Below the pieces are notes generated by a model. It was not told where the DNA came from and did not search any database. It saw only the letters and a program-made list of their open reading frames with translations. A stretch of DNA of 33,034 nt from Streptomyces albidochromogenes (GTDB taxonomy: Bacteria > Actinomycetota > Actinomycetes > Streptomycetales > Streptomycetaceae), in contig NZ_VBVX01000038.1 in assembly GCF_005981925.1 (NCBI RefSeq), forward strand, positions 1 to 33,034, given 5' to 3'. The translations under genes and the position numbers were made by a program. Positions 1 to 10,754 of this stretch are shown here, piece after piece; position 1 is the stretch's first letter; every line of letters starts with the position of its first letter.

Positions 1-110
1 GCACCACCGTGCCCCACCCCCGCTTGCCGCCGCCCCCGGGCGGCCGGATCTCTCACCTGACCACCGAGATTGGAGGCACGGGCCGAGCGAGCCCCGCGCC
101 CGACCGGCCC
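1..110. other. Left edge, upstream of cvnB; no gene assigned
   Basis: In conservons the sensor kinase gene cvnA lies directly upstream of cvnB, so its 3' end should be here or just outside the window. One forward frame ends with TGA at 58-60 and could be that end, but about 20 residues show nothing recognisable. A GGAGG at 72-76 has no start codon at ribosome-binding distance. Nothing else is seen. Confidence 0.3.
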
Positions 111-539
111 ATGACCACCGTGCAGACCACCGACACCAGCCTCACCTGGCTCCTGGACAACCTCGTGGAGCGCACCCCCGGCACCCGGCACGCCCTGGTG
201 CTCTCCCGCGACGGGCTCAAGCTCTGCCGCAGCAGCCACCTCACCCTCGACCAGGCCGACCAGCTGGCCGCCATCTCCTCCGGAATGCAGTCCCTCGCCC
301 ACGGCGCCTCGGTGGAGTTCGGCGACGGCACCGGAGGCGTCAATCACCTGATGGCCGAGTTCCGGGGCGGACTGCTCCTCATCGTCGAGGCCGGCGAGGG
401 CGCCCACCTCGCCGTCGTGGCCGCCGACAGCGCCGACCCCGGTGTGGTCGGCCACAACATGAGCGAGATGGTCGAGCAGATCGGCGAGCACCTGCGGGCC
501 GAACCGCGCAACCGTGCGCAGGACAGTCCGACGTCATGA
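111..539 (+). CDS. cvnB: Roadblock/LC7 domain protein of a conservon (CvnB)
   Basis: This 142-residue protein is the small roadblock/LC7 partner of a conservon. Conservons are Streptomyces membrane-associated complexes of a sensor kinase-like CvnA, CvnB, CvnC and the GTPase CvnD, compared to eukaryotic G-protein systems. The body (LTWLLDNLVERTPGTRHALVLSRDGLKL, then a stretch with MQSLA and GGLLLIVEAG) has the usual roadblock alternation of helices and strands. The frame is open to base 9, but the ATG at 111 gives the family's normal start (MTTVQTTDTSLTWLLDN). Its ribosome binding site is weak, so the start is the less certain part. The stop overlaps the cvnC start by 4 bases (ATGA). By family it probably regulates or scaffolds CvnD nucleotide exchange at the membrane. 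Confidence 0.9.
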   Translation: MTTVQTTDTSLTWLLDNLVERTPGTRHALVLSRDGLKLCRSSHLTLDQADQLAAISSGMQSLAHGASVEFGDGTGGVNHLMAEFRGGLLLIVEAGEGAHLAVVAADSADPGVVGHNMSEMVEQIGEHLRAEPRNRAQDSPTS

Positions 540-898
540 CCCGCCGCCCCGTCGACACCGGGTCTCCGGACCGCCTCTACACGGTGACCGGTGGCCGCAG
601 CCACACCGCGGACACCACGGTGTTCGATCTGGTGACCCTGGTGGTCAGCGAGTGCGACCCGACCCCGGGCATGCAGTCGGAGCACGTACGGATCCTCACC
701 CTGTGCCGCCACCCCGCCGCGGTGGTGGAGATCGCCGCCGAACTGCGCATGCCCATCACCGTCGTACGGATCCTCCTGGAGGACCTGCTGGCCGCCGGGC
801 GGATCACCGCCCGCCGCCCCCGGGCCGCCGCGGCCGCCGCCGACCTGCCCGAATCCGCCCTGCTGAAGGAGGTGCTGCATGGACTCCGCAATCTCTGA
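536..898 (+). CDS. cvnC: DUF742 protein of a conservon (CvnC)
   Basis: A 120-residue DUF742 protein, the third member of the conservon. Residues about 10-30 hold the typical opening (DRLYTVTGGRSH). The C-terminal half resembles a winged helix (HVRILTLCRHPAAVVEIAAELRMPITVVRILLEDLLAAGRI), as in other CvnC proteins. It starts on the ATGA shared with cvnB, and cvnD begins inside its last codons, so the three are translationally coupled. Alanine-rich residues (about 98-108) form a small low-complexity patch. Its biochemical role is unknown; in studied conservons it associates with CvnA, B and D. Confidence 0.92.
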   Translation: MTRRPVDTGSPDRLYTVTGGRSHTADTTVFDLVTLVVSECDPTPGMQSEHVRILTLCRHPAAVVEIAAELRMPITVVRILLEDLLAAGRITARRPRAAAAAADLPESALLKEVLHGLRNL

Positions 899-1505
899 GG
901 CGCCCGCACAGGCGCCGGAGCGCACGCCCCTCGCCGACGCCGCCGACACCGGACTGAAGATCGTCATCGTCGGCGGGTTCGGCGTGGGCAAGACCACGCT
1001 CGTCAGGTCGGTGAGCGAGATCCGCCCGCTGAACACCGAGGAGTACATGACGCAGGCCGGTGTCGGCGTCGACGAGACCACCGGCCTCGCGCACAAGACC
1101 ACCACCACGGTGGCCTTCGACTTCGGCCGGATCAGTCTCAACGAGACCAAGGTGCTCTACCTGTTCGGCGCACCCGGGCAGGAACGTTTCTGGTTCCTGT
1201 GGGACCGGCTGTTCTCCGGCACCCTCGGCGCGGTCGTCCTGGTCGACACCCGGCGCATGAGCGACTCCTGGTACGCCATCGACCGTCTCGAACACCACAG
1301 GACGCCCTTCGTCGTCGCCGTCAACCGGTTCGACGACGACGCCGCGTACCACTCCCTGGACGAGATCCGCCAGGCACTGGCGCTCCCCGGCCACATCCCC
1401 CTGCTCGACTGCGACGCCCGGGTGCGCAGCGACGGCAAACGCGTCTTGATCACCCTCGTCGACCACCTCTACAAGCTGGCCCTGGCCCAGGAGACGACCA
1501 CATGA
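879..1505 (+). CDS. cvnD: Ras-like GTPase of a conservon (CvnD)
   Basis: A 208-residue small GTPase, the signalling switch of the conservon. A P-loop GGFGVGKT lies at residues 32-39. The switch II region reads GAPGQERF at 97-104, so the usual Asp of DxxG is replaced, as is common in the MglA/CvnD group. The base-specificity motif is NRFD at 149-152, a variant of NKxD. The start is supported by GAAGGAGG seven bases before ATG 879. It overlaps cvnC by 20 bases, and its TGA overlaps the P450 start in ATGA. It probably cycles between GTP and GDP under CvnB control and passes a signal to CvnA or to the P450. Confidence 0.94.
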   Translation: MDSAISEAPAQAPERTPLADAADTGLKIVIVGGFGVGKTTLVRSVSEIRPLNTEEYMTQAGVGVDETTGLAHKTTTTVAFDFGRISLNETKVLYLFGAPGQERFWFLWDRLFSGTLGAVVLVDTRRMSDSWYAIDRLEHHRTPFVVAVNRFDDDAAYHSLDEIRQALALPGHIPLLDCDARVRSDGKRVLITLVDHLYKLALAQETTT

Positions 1506-2770
1506 GCGACCCCACCGCCCACGCCTCTGGGGCGACTCCTCCGCCGGGCTGCCCCGCGCACGCGGGCGCGGTCCGGCTCGGCGGCCTCCAGTACCAGCAG
1601 ACGCCCGCCGAGCTCTACCGCGCGCTGCGCCGCGAACACGGCGCCGTGGCGCCGGTGCTGCTGGACGGCGACATCCCGGCGTGGCTGGTCCTCGGCTACT
1701 CCGAGGTCTCCTATGTCACCACCCACGACGAGCTGTTCGCCCGCGACTCCCGCCGCTGGAACCAGTGGGACGCGATCCCGGCCGACTGGCCGCTGCTGCC
1801 GTACGTCGGCTACCAGCCCTCGGTCCTGTTCACCGAGGGACTGGAACACCAGCGCCGCGCCGGGGTCATCAGCGAGGCCCTGGAGGCCGTCGACCAGTTC
1901 GAGTTCGGCTACAACTGCCGGCGGATCGCCGACGAGCTCATCGACGGGTTCGCGGGCAGCGGCCAGGCCGAGCTGATGGCGGCGTACGCCCACGCCCTGC
2001 CGATGCGCGCGGCGGTCCAGATGTGCGGCATGCCGGCCCACAGCACCGACACCGACGAGCTCGTCGAGGACCTGCGGATGTCCCTGGACGCGGCGGAGGG
2101 CGACGACCCGGTGGCCGCGTACGGACGGGTGGGGCAGCGCCTGGCGGCGCTCGTCAAGGAGAAGCGGGACGCCCCCGGCCCGGACGTCATCTCCCGGATG
2201 ATCACCCACCCGGCGGGGCTGGCGGACGAGGAGATCGTCCAGGACCTCATCTCCATCATCGCCGCCGCCCAGCAGCCGACCGCGAACTGGATCGGGAACA
2301 CCCTGCGGCGGCTGCTCACCGACGACCGGTTCGCGCTGAACGTCTCGGGCGGGCGGCTCAGCGTCGGGCAGGCCCTCAACGAGGTCCTCTGGCTGGAAAC
2401 CCCCACCCAGAACTTCATCGGCCGCTGGGCCGACCGCGACGTCCAGCTCGGCGGCCGCCACATCAAGGCCGGCGACTGCCTGGTGCTCGGCTTCGCGGCG
2501 GCCAACACCGACCCGCAGATCTGGCCGGAGGGCCACGTCGGCGCGGAGGGCAACTCCTCGCACCTGTCCTTCAGCAACGGCGAGCACCGCTGCCCCTACC
2601 CCGCGCCGCAGCTCGCCGACGTCATGGCCCGTACCGCCGTCGAGGCCCTCCTGGAACGCCTCCCCGACGTGATGCTCGCGGTCGAGCCGCAGGAGCTCAC
2701 CTGGCGGCCGTCCATCTGGATGCGCGGCCTGACCACCCTGCCGGTGTCCTTCACCCCGTCCTCCCACTGA
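1502..2770 (+). CDS. cvnE: Conservon-associated cytochrome P450, CYP157-like, lacking ExxR
   Basis: A 422-residue P450-fold protein, translationally coupled to cvnD (ATGA), so it belongs to the conservon as CvnE. The heme-ligand region is FSNGEHRCPYP with Cys364. The K-helix position that should read ExxR is EVLW (294-297). The I-helix reads AAAQQPTAN (254-262) in place of the usual A-G-x-D/E-T. Loss of ExxR is the reported hallmark of the CYP157 family, whose S. coelicolor members sit in conservons. Substrate unknown; the altered oxygen-activation helix raises the possibility of a sensing rather than catalytic role. In S. coelicolor a CYP154 partner may sit beside CYP157; here the next P450 is on the opposite strand. 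Two strong hairpins follow the stop. Confidence 0.88.
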   Translation: MSDPTAHASGATPPPGCPAHAGAVRLGGLQYQQTPAELYRALRREHGAVAPVLLDGDIPAWLVLGYSEVSYVTTHDELFARDSRRWNQWDAIPADWPLLPYVGYQPSVLFTEGLEHQRRAGVISEALEAVDQFEFGYNCRRIADELIDGFAGSGQAELMAAYAHALPMRAAVQMCGMPAHSTDTDELVEDLRMSLDAAEGDDPVAAYGRVGQRLAALVKEKRDAPGPDVISRMITHPAGLADEEIVQDLISIIAAAQQPTANWIGNTLRRLLTDDRFALNVSGGRLSVGQALNEVLWLETPTQNFIGRWADRDVQLGGRHIKAGDCLVLGFAAANTDPQIWPEGHVGAEGNSSHLSFSNGEHRCPYPAPQLADVMARTAVEALLERLPDVMLAVEPQELTWRPSIWMRGLTTLPVSFTPSSH

Positions 2771-2781
2771 CCGGGCGCCCG

Positions 2782-2820
2782 CGCCGGTGACCCGCTCGGG
2801 CCGGGCTCCGGTCACCGGCG
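2782..2820. terminator. Long-loop hairpin after cvnE
   Basis: Perfect 11-bp arms (CGCCGGTGACC / GGTCACCGGCG) with a 17-base loop, 12 bases past the cvnE stop. It lies beside a second hairpin at 2828-2849 in the gap between two convergent P450 genes. Confidence 0.55.
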
Positions 2821-2827
2821 ACGGGAC

Positions 2828-2849
2828 GGGGGCCGCCCGAGCGGCCCCC
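2828..2849. terminator. Bidirectional GC hairpin between convergent P450 genes
   Basis: Perfect 9-bp stem GGGGGCCGC / GCGGCCCCC with a CCGA loop, without a U tract. It sits six bases from the stop of the minus-strand P450 and 57 bases past cvnE, so it can serve both transcripts. Confidence 0.75.
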
Positions 2850-2855
2850 GGCCGC

Positions 2856-4079
2856 TCAGCCGACGGGCGTGAAGGCCACCGGCACGGACCGCGGTCCCCG
2901 GGTGAACACCCCCTGCTCGGTGATCTCGGCGCCGTCCGCGAGCCGGATGTCGGGCATCGCGTCGAGCAGCTGGTTCACCCCGGTCCGCACCTCGGCCCGC
3001 GCCAGCAGCGCGCCGACGCAGAAGTGCCGCCCGAGGGCGAAGGCCAGGTGGTCGGCCGCGGCGGAGAAGGCGTTCGTCGCGGTGAGGTCCTCGCGGAAGA
3101 TGTCGAACGTGTCCGGGTCGGCGTACCGGCTCTCGTCGCGGTTGGCGGAGCCGATCAGGCACGTGACGGTCGCGCCGGCCGGGACGGTGCCCCCGCTGAG
3201 CGTCACGTCCTTCGCCGTCTGACGCATGATCATGTGCACCGGCGGGGTGAACCGCAGCGTCTCGGCGAAGGCCCGGTCGATGAGCCCGCGGTCCTTCCGC
3301 ACGGCCGCCAGCTGGTCCGGGTGCGCCAGGAGGTTGGCGAAGAGCGCCGCGATCGCCTTGTCGGTGGTCTCGCCGCCGGCCGCGAGCAGCAGGCTGCAGA
3401 ACGCCTTGATGTCCTCGTCGCTCATCCGGACGCCGTCCACCTCGGCCTCGCACAGCGTGGACAGCAGGTCGTTGCCGGGCGCCTTCCGGCGCTCCTGGAT
3501 GATCGGGATCATGTACTGCGCGAACTCGACGCGGGTGCGCTCGCCCGCCGCCGCCACCTCCGGGTCGCCGGCCAGGTTGCCGAGGAACGCGATCACCGTG
3601 GTGTACCAGTGGTGGAACTTCGCGTGGTCGCCCTTGTCGAGGCCGAGCATGTCCGCGATGACGTTCACCGGGAAGCGGGTCGCGAAGGCGTCGACGAGAT
3701 CGACCGCACCCCGGTCCCGGAAGGTGTCGATCAGCTCGCGCGCGTTGCGCTCGATGACCGGCAGGAACATCTCCTGAAGGTCCTTGCCGCGGAACGCGGG
3801 GGCCACCAGCGCCCGGCGCACCGCGTGTTCTCGGCCGCTGAGCTGGAGGATCGTCTTCCCGTGCACGGGCTCGATCTGCCAGTCGTAGTTGTCGGTCGTG
3901 AACACCGACTCCTTGTCCTTGAACGCCCGTTCCACGTCCTCGTAGCGGGATATGACGTAACTCTGCATCGCCTCGTGCCAGAACAGCGGGGCGGACTCGC
4001 GCATCACCTTGTAGGCGGCGTACGGGTTCTCGGCGAACTCGGGCGAGAGAAGGTCGGGGACGTGCTGGGCCGTGGGCAC
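2856..4079 (-). CDS. Cytochrome P450, class I bacterial type
   Basis: A complete 407-residue soluble P450 with all usual motifs: the I-helix LLLAAGGETTDKA with its acid/Thr pair, the K-helix ETLR, and the heme region FALGRHFCVGALLAR with Cys354. It lies downstream of the cyp125 gene on the same strand, but a hairpin at 4209-4243 and 186 bases separate them, so it probably has its own promoter. I see neither a KstR box nor the second palindrome upstream, so it may lie outside the steroid regulon. It needs a ferredoxin and reductase; the nearest ferredoxin gene in the window is at 17259-17495. I could not assign a CYP family or substrate. Confidence 0.93.
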   Translation of the reverse strand: MPTAQHVPDLLSPEFAENPYAAYKVMRESAPLFWHEAMQSYVISRYEDVERAFKDKESVFTTDNYDWQIEPVHGKTILQLSGREHAVRRALVAPAFRGKDLQEMFLPVIERNARELIDTFRDRGAVDLVDAFATRFPVNVIADMLGLDKGDHAKFHHWYTTVIAFLGNLAGDPEVAAAGERTRVEFAQYMIPIIQERRKAPGNDLLSTLCEAEVDGVRMSDEDIKAFCSLLLAAGGETTDKAIAALFANLLAHPDQLAAVRKDRGLIDRAFAETLRFTPPVHMIMRQTAKDVTLSGGTVPAGATVTCLIGSANRDESRYADPDTFDIFREDLTATNAFSAAADHLAFALGRHFCVGALLARAEVRTGVNQLLDAMPDIRLADGAEITEQGVFTRGPRSVPVAFTPVG

Positions 4080-4115
4080 GGTCGGGTGCTCCCTTGAACG
4101 GTAAACAGGCGGACA

Positions 4116-4142
4116 CCCGAACGTTATTGATCAAACGTCACC
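4116..4142 (-). promoter_or_regulatory. AT-rich promoter-like patch upstream of the second P450
   Basis: A short AT-rich island (AACGTTATTGATCAAACGT on the plus strand) in otherwise very GC-rich sequence, about 40-60 bases upstream of the P450 start. It contains the 8-base palindrome TTGATCAA and imperfect flanking ACGTT/AACGT arms, so it could be a promoter or operator. It does not match the KstR consensus. Confidence 0.35.
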
Positions 4143-4208
4143 ACCGGTAGACCGGACCGCACGCGGCCTCGTGCCCCGGCCGGCGCGCGACGGCTTCGTA
4201 CGGTGGGA

Positions 4209-4243
4209 GGTGGGGGCGGGGCGTAGGAGGATCGGCCCCCACC
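4209..4243 (-). terminator. GC hairpin after the CYP125-type gene
   Basis: Perfect 9-bp arms GGTGGGGGC / GCCCCCACC around a 17-base loop, 23 bases beyond the stop of the minus-strand cyp125 gene. It separates that gene from the next P450. Confidence 0.6.
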
Positions 4244-4265
4244 CCCCCGGTCCGGGGCCGCCGGC

Positions 4266-6916
<2,651 letters not shown>

Positions 6917-6937
6917 GCGGGCCCGGGGACCGTGGGG

Positions 6938-7756
6938 TCAGGGCCCGGGGGCCTCGAAGGCGACCTCGGCCTCGAAGGCGGCGCGGCGCGTGGCGCGGCG
7001 CAGTGCCTTGAGCAGGGTGGCGCCGATGGTCAGGGTCAGTACGACCGTGAGGGCGGCGCGGCCCAGGTCCCAGCCGAGGGAGGTGGTGACGCAGTACGCG
7101 AGGAAGCGCGCCAGGTTCTCGTGCACCGGATCGCCCGGGTGGAAGGAGACGCCGGACGCCATGCCGCCGATGTACGTCCAGCCCTGCAGGTTCATGACGG
7201 TGCCGTAGAGGAAGGCCGCCAGGAAGCCGTACGCCGCCAGCAGCGCCAGTTCCGCACGGCCGCGCAGGCGCCGCGCGCCCGGCAGCAGGCCGGCGCCCAT
7301 CGTGAACCAGCCCATGGACAGCATCTGGAACGGCATCCACGGCCCGACCCCGCCCGTGAGCAGCGCGGAAGCGAACATGGTCACCGCTCCCAGCACGAAC
7401 CCGAAGCCGGGGCCGAGGACACGGCCGCTCAGCACCATCAGGAAGAACATCGGCTCCAGACCGGCCGTCCCGGCCCCGAGCGGCCGCAGCGCCGCGCCGA
7501 CGGCGGCCAGTACGCCCAGCATCGCGACGGCCTTCGCGTCGAGCCCCGCGTCGGAGATCGTCGCGACGACCACGGCGACGAGCAGCGGCAGGAGCACGGC
7601 GAGCAGCCAGGGGGCGTCCTGGGCGTGCGCGCCCGCGAGTCCCGAGCCGGGGGCGGCGAGCAGCGGCCAGCCGAAGGCGATCACCCCGATGACGCTGATG
7701 AGCAGGAGCGCGGCGACGGAGCGGGGGCCGAGGCGTACCGGCTTCGGGGTGCTCAT
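6938..7756 (-). CDS. ECF transporter substrate-binding (S) component, probably for cobalamin
   Basis: A 272-residue membrane protein with about six hydrophobic segments (for example ALLLISVIGVIAFGWPLL, LLAVLLPLLVAVVVA, LGWDLGRAALTVVLTLTIGATLL). It is the last gene of the five-gene operon behind the cobalamin riboswitch, overlapping the double-ATPase gene by 4 bases. S components bind the vitamin in the membrane and dock on EcfT. The sequence contains GGVGPWMPFQMLSMGWF and GWTYIGGMASG, a pattern I associate with actinobacterial S components of unassigned specificity. The riboswitch, not the protein sequence, argues for cobalamin. A cobalt-uptake role is less likely, since CbiM/CbiN-type proteins are absent. 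Confidence 0.82.
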   Translation of the reverse strand: MSTPKPVRLGPRSVAALLLISVIGVIAFGWPLLAAPGSGLAGAHAQDAPWLLAVLLPLLVAVVVATISDAGLDAKAVAMLGVLAAVGAALRPLGAGTAGLEPMFFLMVLSGRVLGPGFGFVLGAVTMFASALLTGGVGPWMPFQMLSMGWFTMGAGLLPGARRLRGRAELALLAAYGFLAAFLYGTVMNLQGWTYIGGMASGVSFHPGDPVHENLARFLAYCVTTSLGWDLGRAALTVVLTLTIGATLLKALRRATRRAAFEAEVAFEAPGP

Positions 7757-9615
7757 GCCGTCGCCCCGGCGAGGGCGGCGCGTACCTGCGCGACGGTCAG
7801 CCAGTGCTGCGGGGCGAGGATCTTCGCCACCTGCGGCGCGAACGCGGGGGAGGAGACGACCACCTCGGCCGTCGGGCCGTCCGCGACCACCTCTCCGTCG
7901 GCCAGGATCACGACGCGGTGCGCCAGTTCGGCCGCGAGCTCCACGTCGTGCGTCGCCAGTACGATCGCGTGCCCCTGGCCGGCGAGGCGGCGCAGCAGGG
8001 CCACCAGGCGGGCCTTGGCGGCGTAGTCGAGGCCGCGCGTGGGCTCGTCGAGCAGCAGGAGCGGGGGGCGTGCGGTGAGTACGACGGCAAGGGCCAGGGC
8101 GAGGCGCTGGCCCTCCGACAGGTCGCGGGGGTGGGTGCCGTCCTGGATGCCCGGGAGCAGTTCGGCGACCAGGGCCCGGCAGGCGCCCGGCTCCGCACCG
8201 GCGTCCCGGTCGGCCGCCGCGCACTCGGCGGCGACGGTGTCGGCGTACAGCAGGTCGCGCGGCTCCTGCGGGACCAGGCCGACCTCGCGGACCATGTCGC
8301 GGGGCCGGGTGCGGTGCGGGGTGCGGCCGCCGACGGTGACGGAGCCCGAGGTGGGCTCGATCATGCCGACGAGGGCGGAGAGCAGGGTGGACTTGCCGGC
8401 GCCGTTGCGTCCCATGAGGGCGACGGTCTCGCCGGGGGAGACGCGCAGGTCCACGCGGCGCAGGGCCTCGACCCGGTCGCGGCGGACGCCGAGGCCGGTG
8501 ACGGTGGCCACGGCCCTGGTGCCGCCGCGGGCCGCCCCCGCCGGCGCGGCGCTCGCCCGGCGGCCCAGCAGGCGCCCGAGCCTCCCCGCCGGCCGCCCCT
8601 CCCCGGCCGCACCCGGCGCGCGACCGCCGGGCCCCCGGTCCGCGCCGGACAGCGGGTCGCCCCCGGGGTGCGGGGCGGCCGCCCGGGCCGGCCCGGACCG
8701 CGCACCGGAGCCGGGGCCCTGACCGGCGCCCGTGCCGGGCGCGGCCCCCGACGGCGTTCCCGGGGCCGGGTGCGAGGCGGGTCCCCGGGCCGGGGTCCCG
8801 GCGGCCAGGCGCTCCCGCAGGGCCGCGGCACGGCGGCGGGCATCGCGTACGGACAGGGGCAGCGGGGTCCAGCCCGCCAGGCGGCCCAGGGCCACCACCG
8901 GCGGATGCACCGGCGAGTCCGCCATGATGTCGGCGGGCACGCCCATGCGCGGCGCCTCGCCCGGACCCGGCAGCAGGATCACCTGGTCCGCGTACTGCAC
9001 CACCCGCTCCAGCCGGTGCTCGGCCAGCAGCACGGTCGTCCCCAGGTCGTGGACCAGGCGCTGCAGCACCGCGAGCACCTCCTCCGCGGCAGCCGGGTCC
9101 AGCGCCGACGTCGGCTCGTCCAGCACCAGGACCTTCGGGTGCGGGGTGAGGACCGAGCCGATCGCCACGCGCTGCCGCTGGCCGCCGGAGAGGGTGGCGA
9201 TCGGGCGGTCGCGCAGCTCCGCGAGGCCGAGCAGGTCCAGCGTCTCCTCGACCCGGCGGCGCATCACGGCGGGCGCGAGCCCCAGCGACTCCATGCCGTA
9301 CGCCAGCTCGTCCTCGACGGTGTCGGTGACGAAGTGGGCGAGCGGGTCCTGGCCCACCGTCCCGACCAGATCGGCCAGTTCGCGCGGCTTGTGGGTCCGG
9401 GTGTCCCGGCCGTCGACCGTCACCCGCCCGCGCAGGGTGCCGCCCGTGAAGTGCGGAACGAGACCGCAGACCGCGCCGAGCAGCGTCGACTTGCCGACTC
9501 CGGAGGGGCCGACGAGGAGCACCAGCTCGCCCTCCGGCACCGTGAGGTCCACGCCCCGGATCGCGGGCGACGCGGCGTCGTCGTAACGGACCGACACATT
9601 CTCGAACCGGATCAC
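7753..9615 (-). CDS. Double ATPase of an ECF transporter (EcfA-EcfA' fusion)
   Basis: A 620-residue protein with two ABC ATPase domains. Domain 1 has GPSGVGKST, the signature LSGGQRQR and Walker B VLVLDEPTSALD. Domain 2 has MGRNGAGKST, a divergent signature LSEGQRLALA and LLLLDEPTRGLD. They are joined by a roughly 130-residue Pro/Gly/Ala/Arg-rich linker of low complexity (encoded around 8500-8830). The start is the GTG at 9615 (VIRFENVSVRYDD), which overlaps the EcfT stop in GTGA. It powers cobalamin import by moving EcfT. The fusion replaces the separate EcfA and EcfA' genes of firmicutes and is common in actinobacteria; the long linker is unusual. Confidence 0.92.
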   Translation of the reverse strand: MIRFENVSVRYDDAASPAIRGVDLTVPEGELVLLVGPSGVGKSTLLGAVCGLVPHFTGGTLRGRVTVDGRDTRTHKPRELADLVGTVGQDPLAHFVTDTVEDELAYGMESLGLAPAVMRRRVEETLDLLGLAELRDRPIATLSGGQRQRVAIGSVLTPHPKVLVLDEPTSALDPAAAEEVLAVLQRLVHDLGTTVLLAEHRLERVVQYADQVILLPGPGEAPRMGVPADIMADSPVHPPVVALGRLAGWTPLPLSVRDARRRAAALRERLAAGTPARGPASHPAPGTPSGAAPGTGAGQGPGSGARSGPARAAAPHPGGDPLSGADRGPGGRAPGAAGEGRPAGRLGRLLGRRASAAPAGAARGGTRAVATVTGLGVRRDRVEALRRVDLRVSPGETVALMGRNGAGKSTLLSALVGMIEPTSGSVTVGGRTPHRTRPRDMVREVGLVPQEPRDLLYADTVAAECAAADRDAGAEPGACRALVAELLPGIQDGTHPRDLSEGQRLALALAVVLTARPPLLLLDEPTRGLDYAAKARLVALLRRLAGQGHAIVLATHDVELAAELAHRVVILADGEVVADGPTAEVVVSSPAFAPQVAKILAPQHWLTVAQVRAALAGATA

Positions 9616-10754
9616 TTCGCAGTCGCTTTCATCACAGGGGACACGTGAGGCACCGGGGCCACGTCGGGCACCGGAGCCACGAACGCCGGCAGCAGGCCGA
9701 TCAGCACGGACGCCGCCGGCCACACCGGGAGTTCCGGCGCGACCAGGGGCACCACCGACGGGTGCAGGGCCGCCGGGTCGTACGCGGCCGCCCACATCAT
9801 CAGCGCCGCGACCGCCACCCCGGACCCGGCCACCAGCCACGCCCGTACGCCCCACTCGTCGGGGCGGTAGCGGGTCCGCACGCCGCGCCGGCCGCCGAGC
9901 CGCAGCCCCGCCAGCGCGGCGAGGAGCCCCGCGGCCAGCACCGGAAGCCCGTACGACGCGCCGCCGGCCGTCAGCAGGCCGTACAGACCGGCGCACACCC
10001 CCAGCAGCCCGCCCAGTGTCAGCGCGCCGGTCGTGTGCCGGACGGCGGGAGGGACCGGGGCGGTGCGGCCGTAGCCGCGCGCGTCCATCGACGCGGCCAC
10101 CGCCACGGACCGCTCCAGCGCCCCCTCCAGCACCGGCAGCCCGATCTGCAGCACCGCGCGCACGCCCCCGGTCGGCCTGCCGCGCAGGCGGCGGGCGGTG
10201 CGCAGCCGCACCACGTCGGCCACCATGTTCGGCGCGAACGTCATCGCCACGACGACGGCGACCCCCGCCTCGTACAGCGCGCCCGGCAGCGATTTCAGCA
10301 GCCGGGCCGGGTTGGCGAGCGCGTTGGCCGCACCCACGCAGATCAGGAGCGTGGCGAGCTTCGCCCCGTCGTACGCCGCGAAGACCAGCTGCTCGGCCGT
10401 CACGCGCCCGCCGATGCGCACGCCCTGCGCCCAGCTCGGCAACGGGACTTCGGGGAGGTGGACCAGGGTGTGACTGCCCGGGATCGACGAGCCGAAGAAC
10501 GTCGAGAAGACGAGACGGATGCCGATGACGAGCAGGCCGAGCTTCACGAAGGCGCCGTACGAACGCGCCCAGGGCGCGTCGGTGCGCCGGGCGGCCACCA
10601 CGTACCCCGCCACCCCCACCAGCATCCCCAGCAGCAGCGGATTGGTGGTCCTCGACGCGGCGGCGGCCAGCCCGAGCGCCCACAGCCACCAGGCCCCGGC
10701 GTGCAGGGCGTTGCTGCGGCTCGCTCGCGGCGCGCGCAGGGTCATGGACGTCAT
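9612..10754 (-). CDS. ECF transporter transmembrane (T) component, CbiQ-like
   Basis: A 380-residue membrane protein, the coupling subunit between the ATPases and the S component. It has the T-component coupling motif SMDARGYGR and a preceding RLRTARRLRGR stretch. It is longer than typical CbiQ proteins (around 250 residues). The extra part is mostly C-terminal, with two further hydrophobic segments (WLVAGSGVAVAALMMWAA and VWPAASVLIGLLPAFVA). Start choice: ATG 10754 overlaps the preceding stop by 4 bases as in the rest of the operon; ATG 10745 is an alternative. Confidence 0.9.
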   Translation of the reverse strand: MTSMTLRAPRASRSNALHAGAWWLWALGLAAAASRTTNPLLLGMLVGVAGYVVAARRTDAPWARSYGAFVKLGLLVIGIRLVFSTFFGSSIPGSHTLVHLPEVPLPSWAQGVRIGGRVTAEQLVFAAYDGAKLATLLICVGAANALANPARLLKSLPGALYEAGVAVVVAMTFAPNMVADVVRLRTARRLRGRPTGGVRAVLQIGLPVLEGALERSVAVAASMDARGYGRTAPVPPAVRHTTGALTLGGLLGVCAGLYGLLTAGGASYGLPVLAAGLLAALAGLRLGGRRGVRTRYRPDEWGVRAWLVAGSGVAVAALMMWAAAYDPAALHPSVVPLVAPELPVWPAASVLIGLLPAFVAPVPDVAPVPHVSPVMKATAK

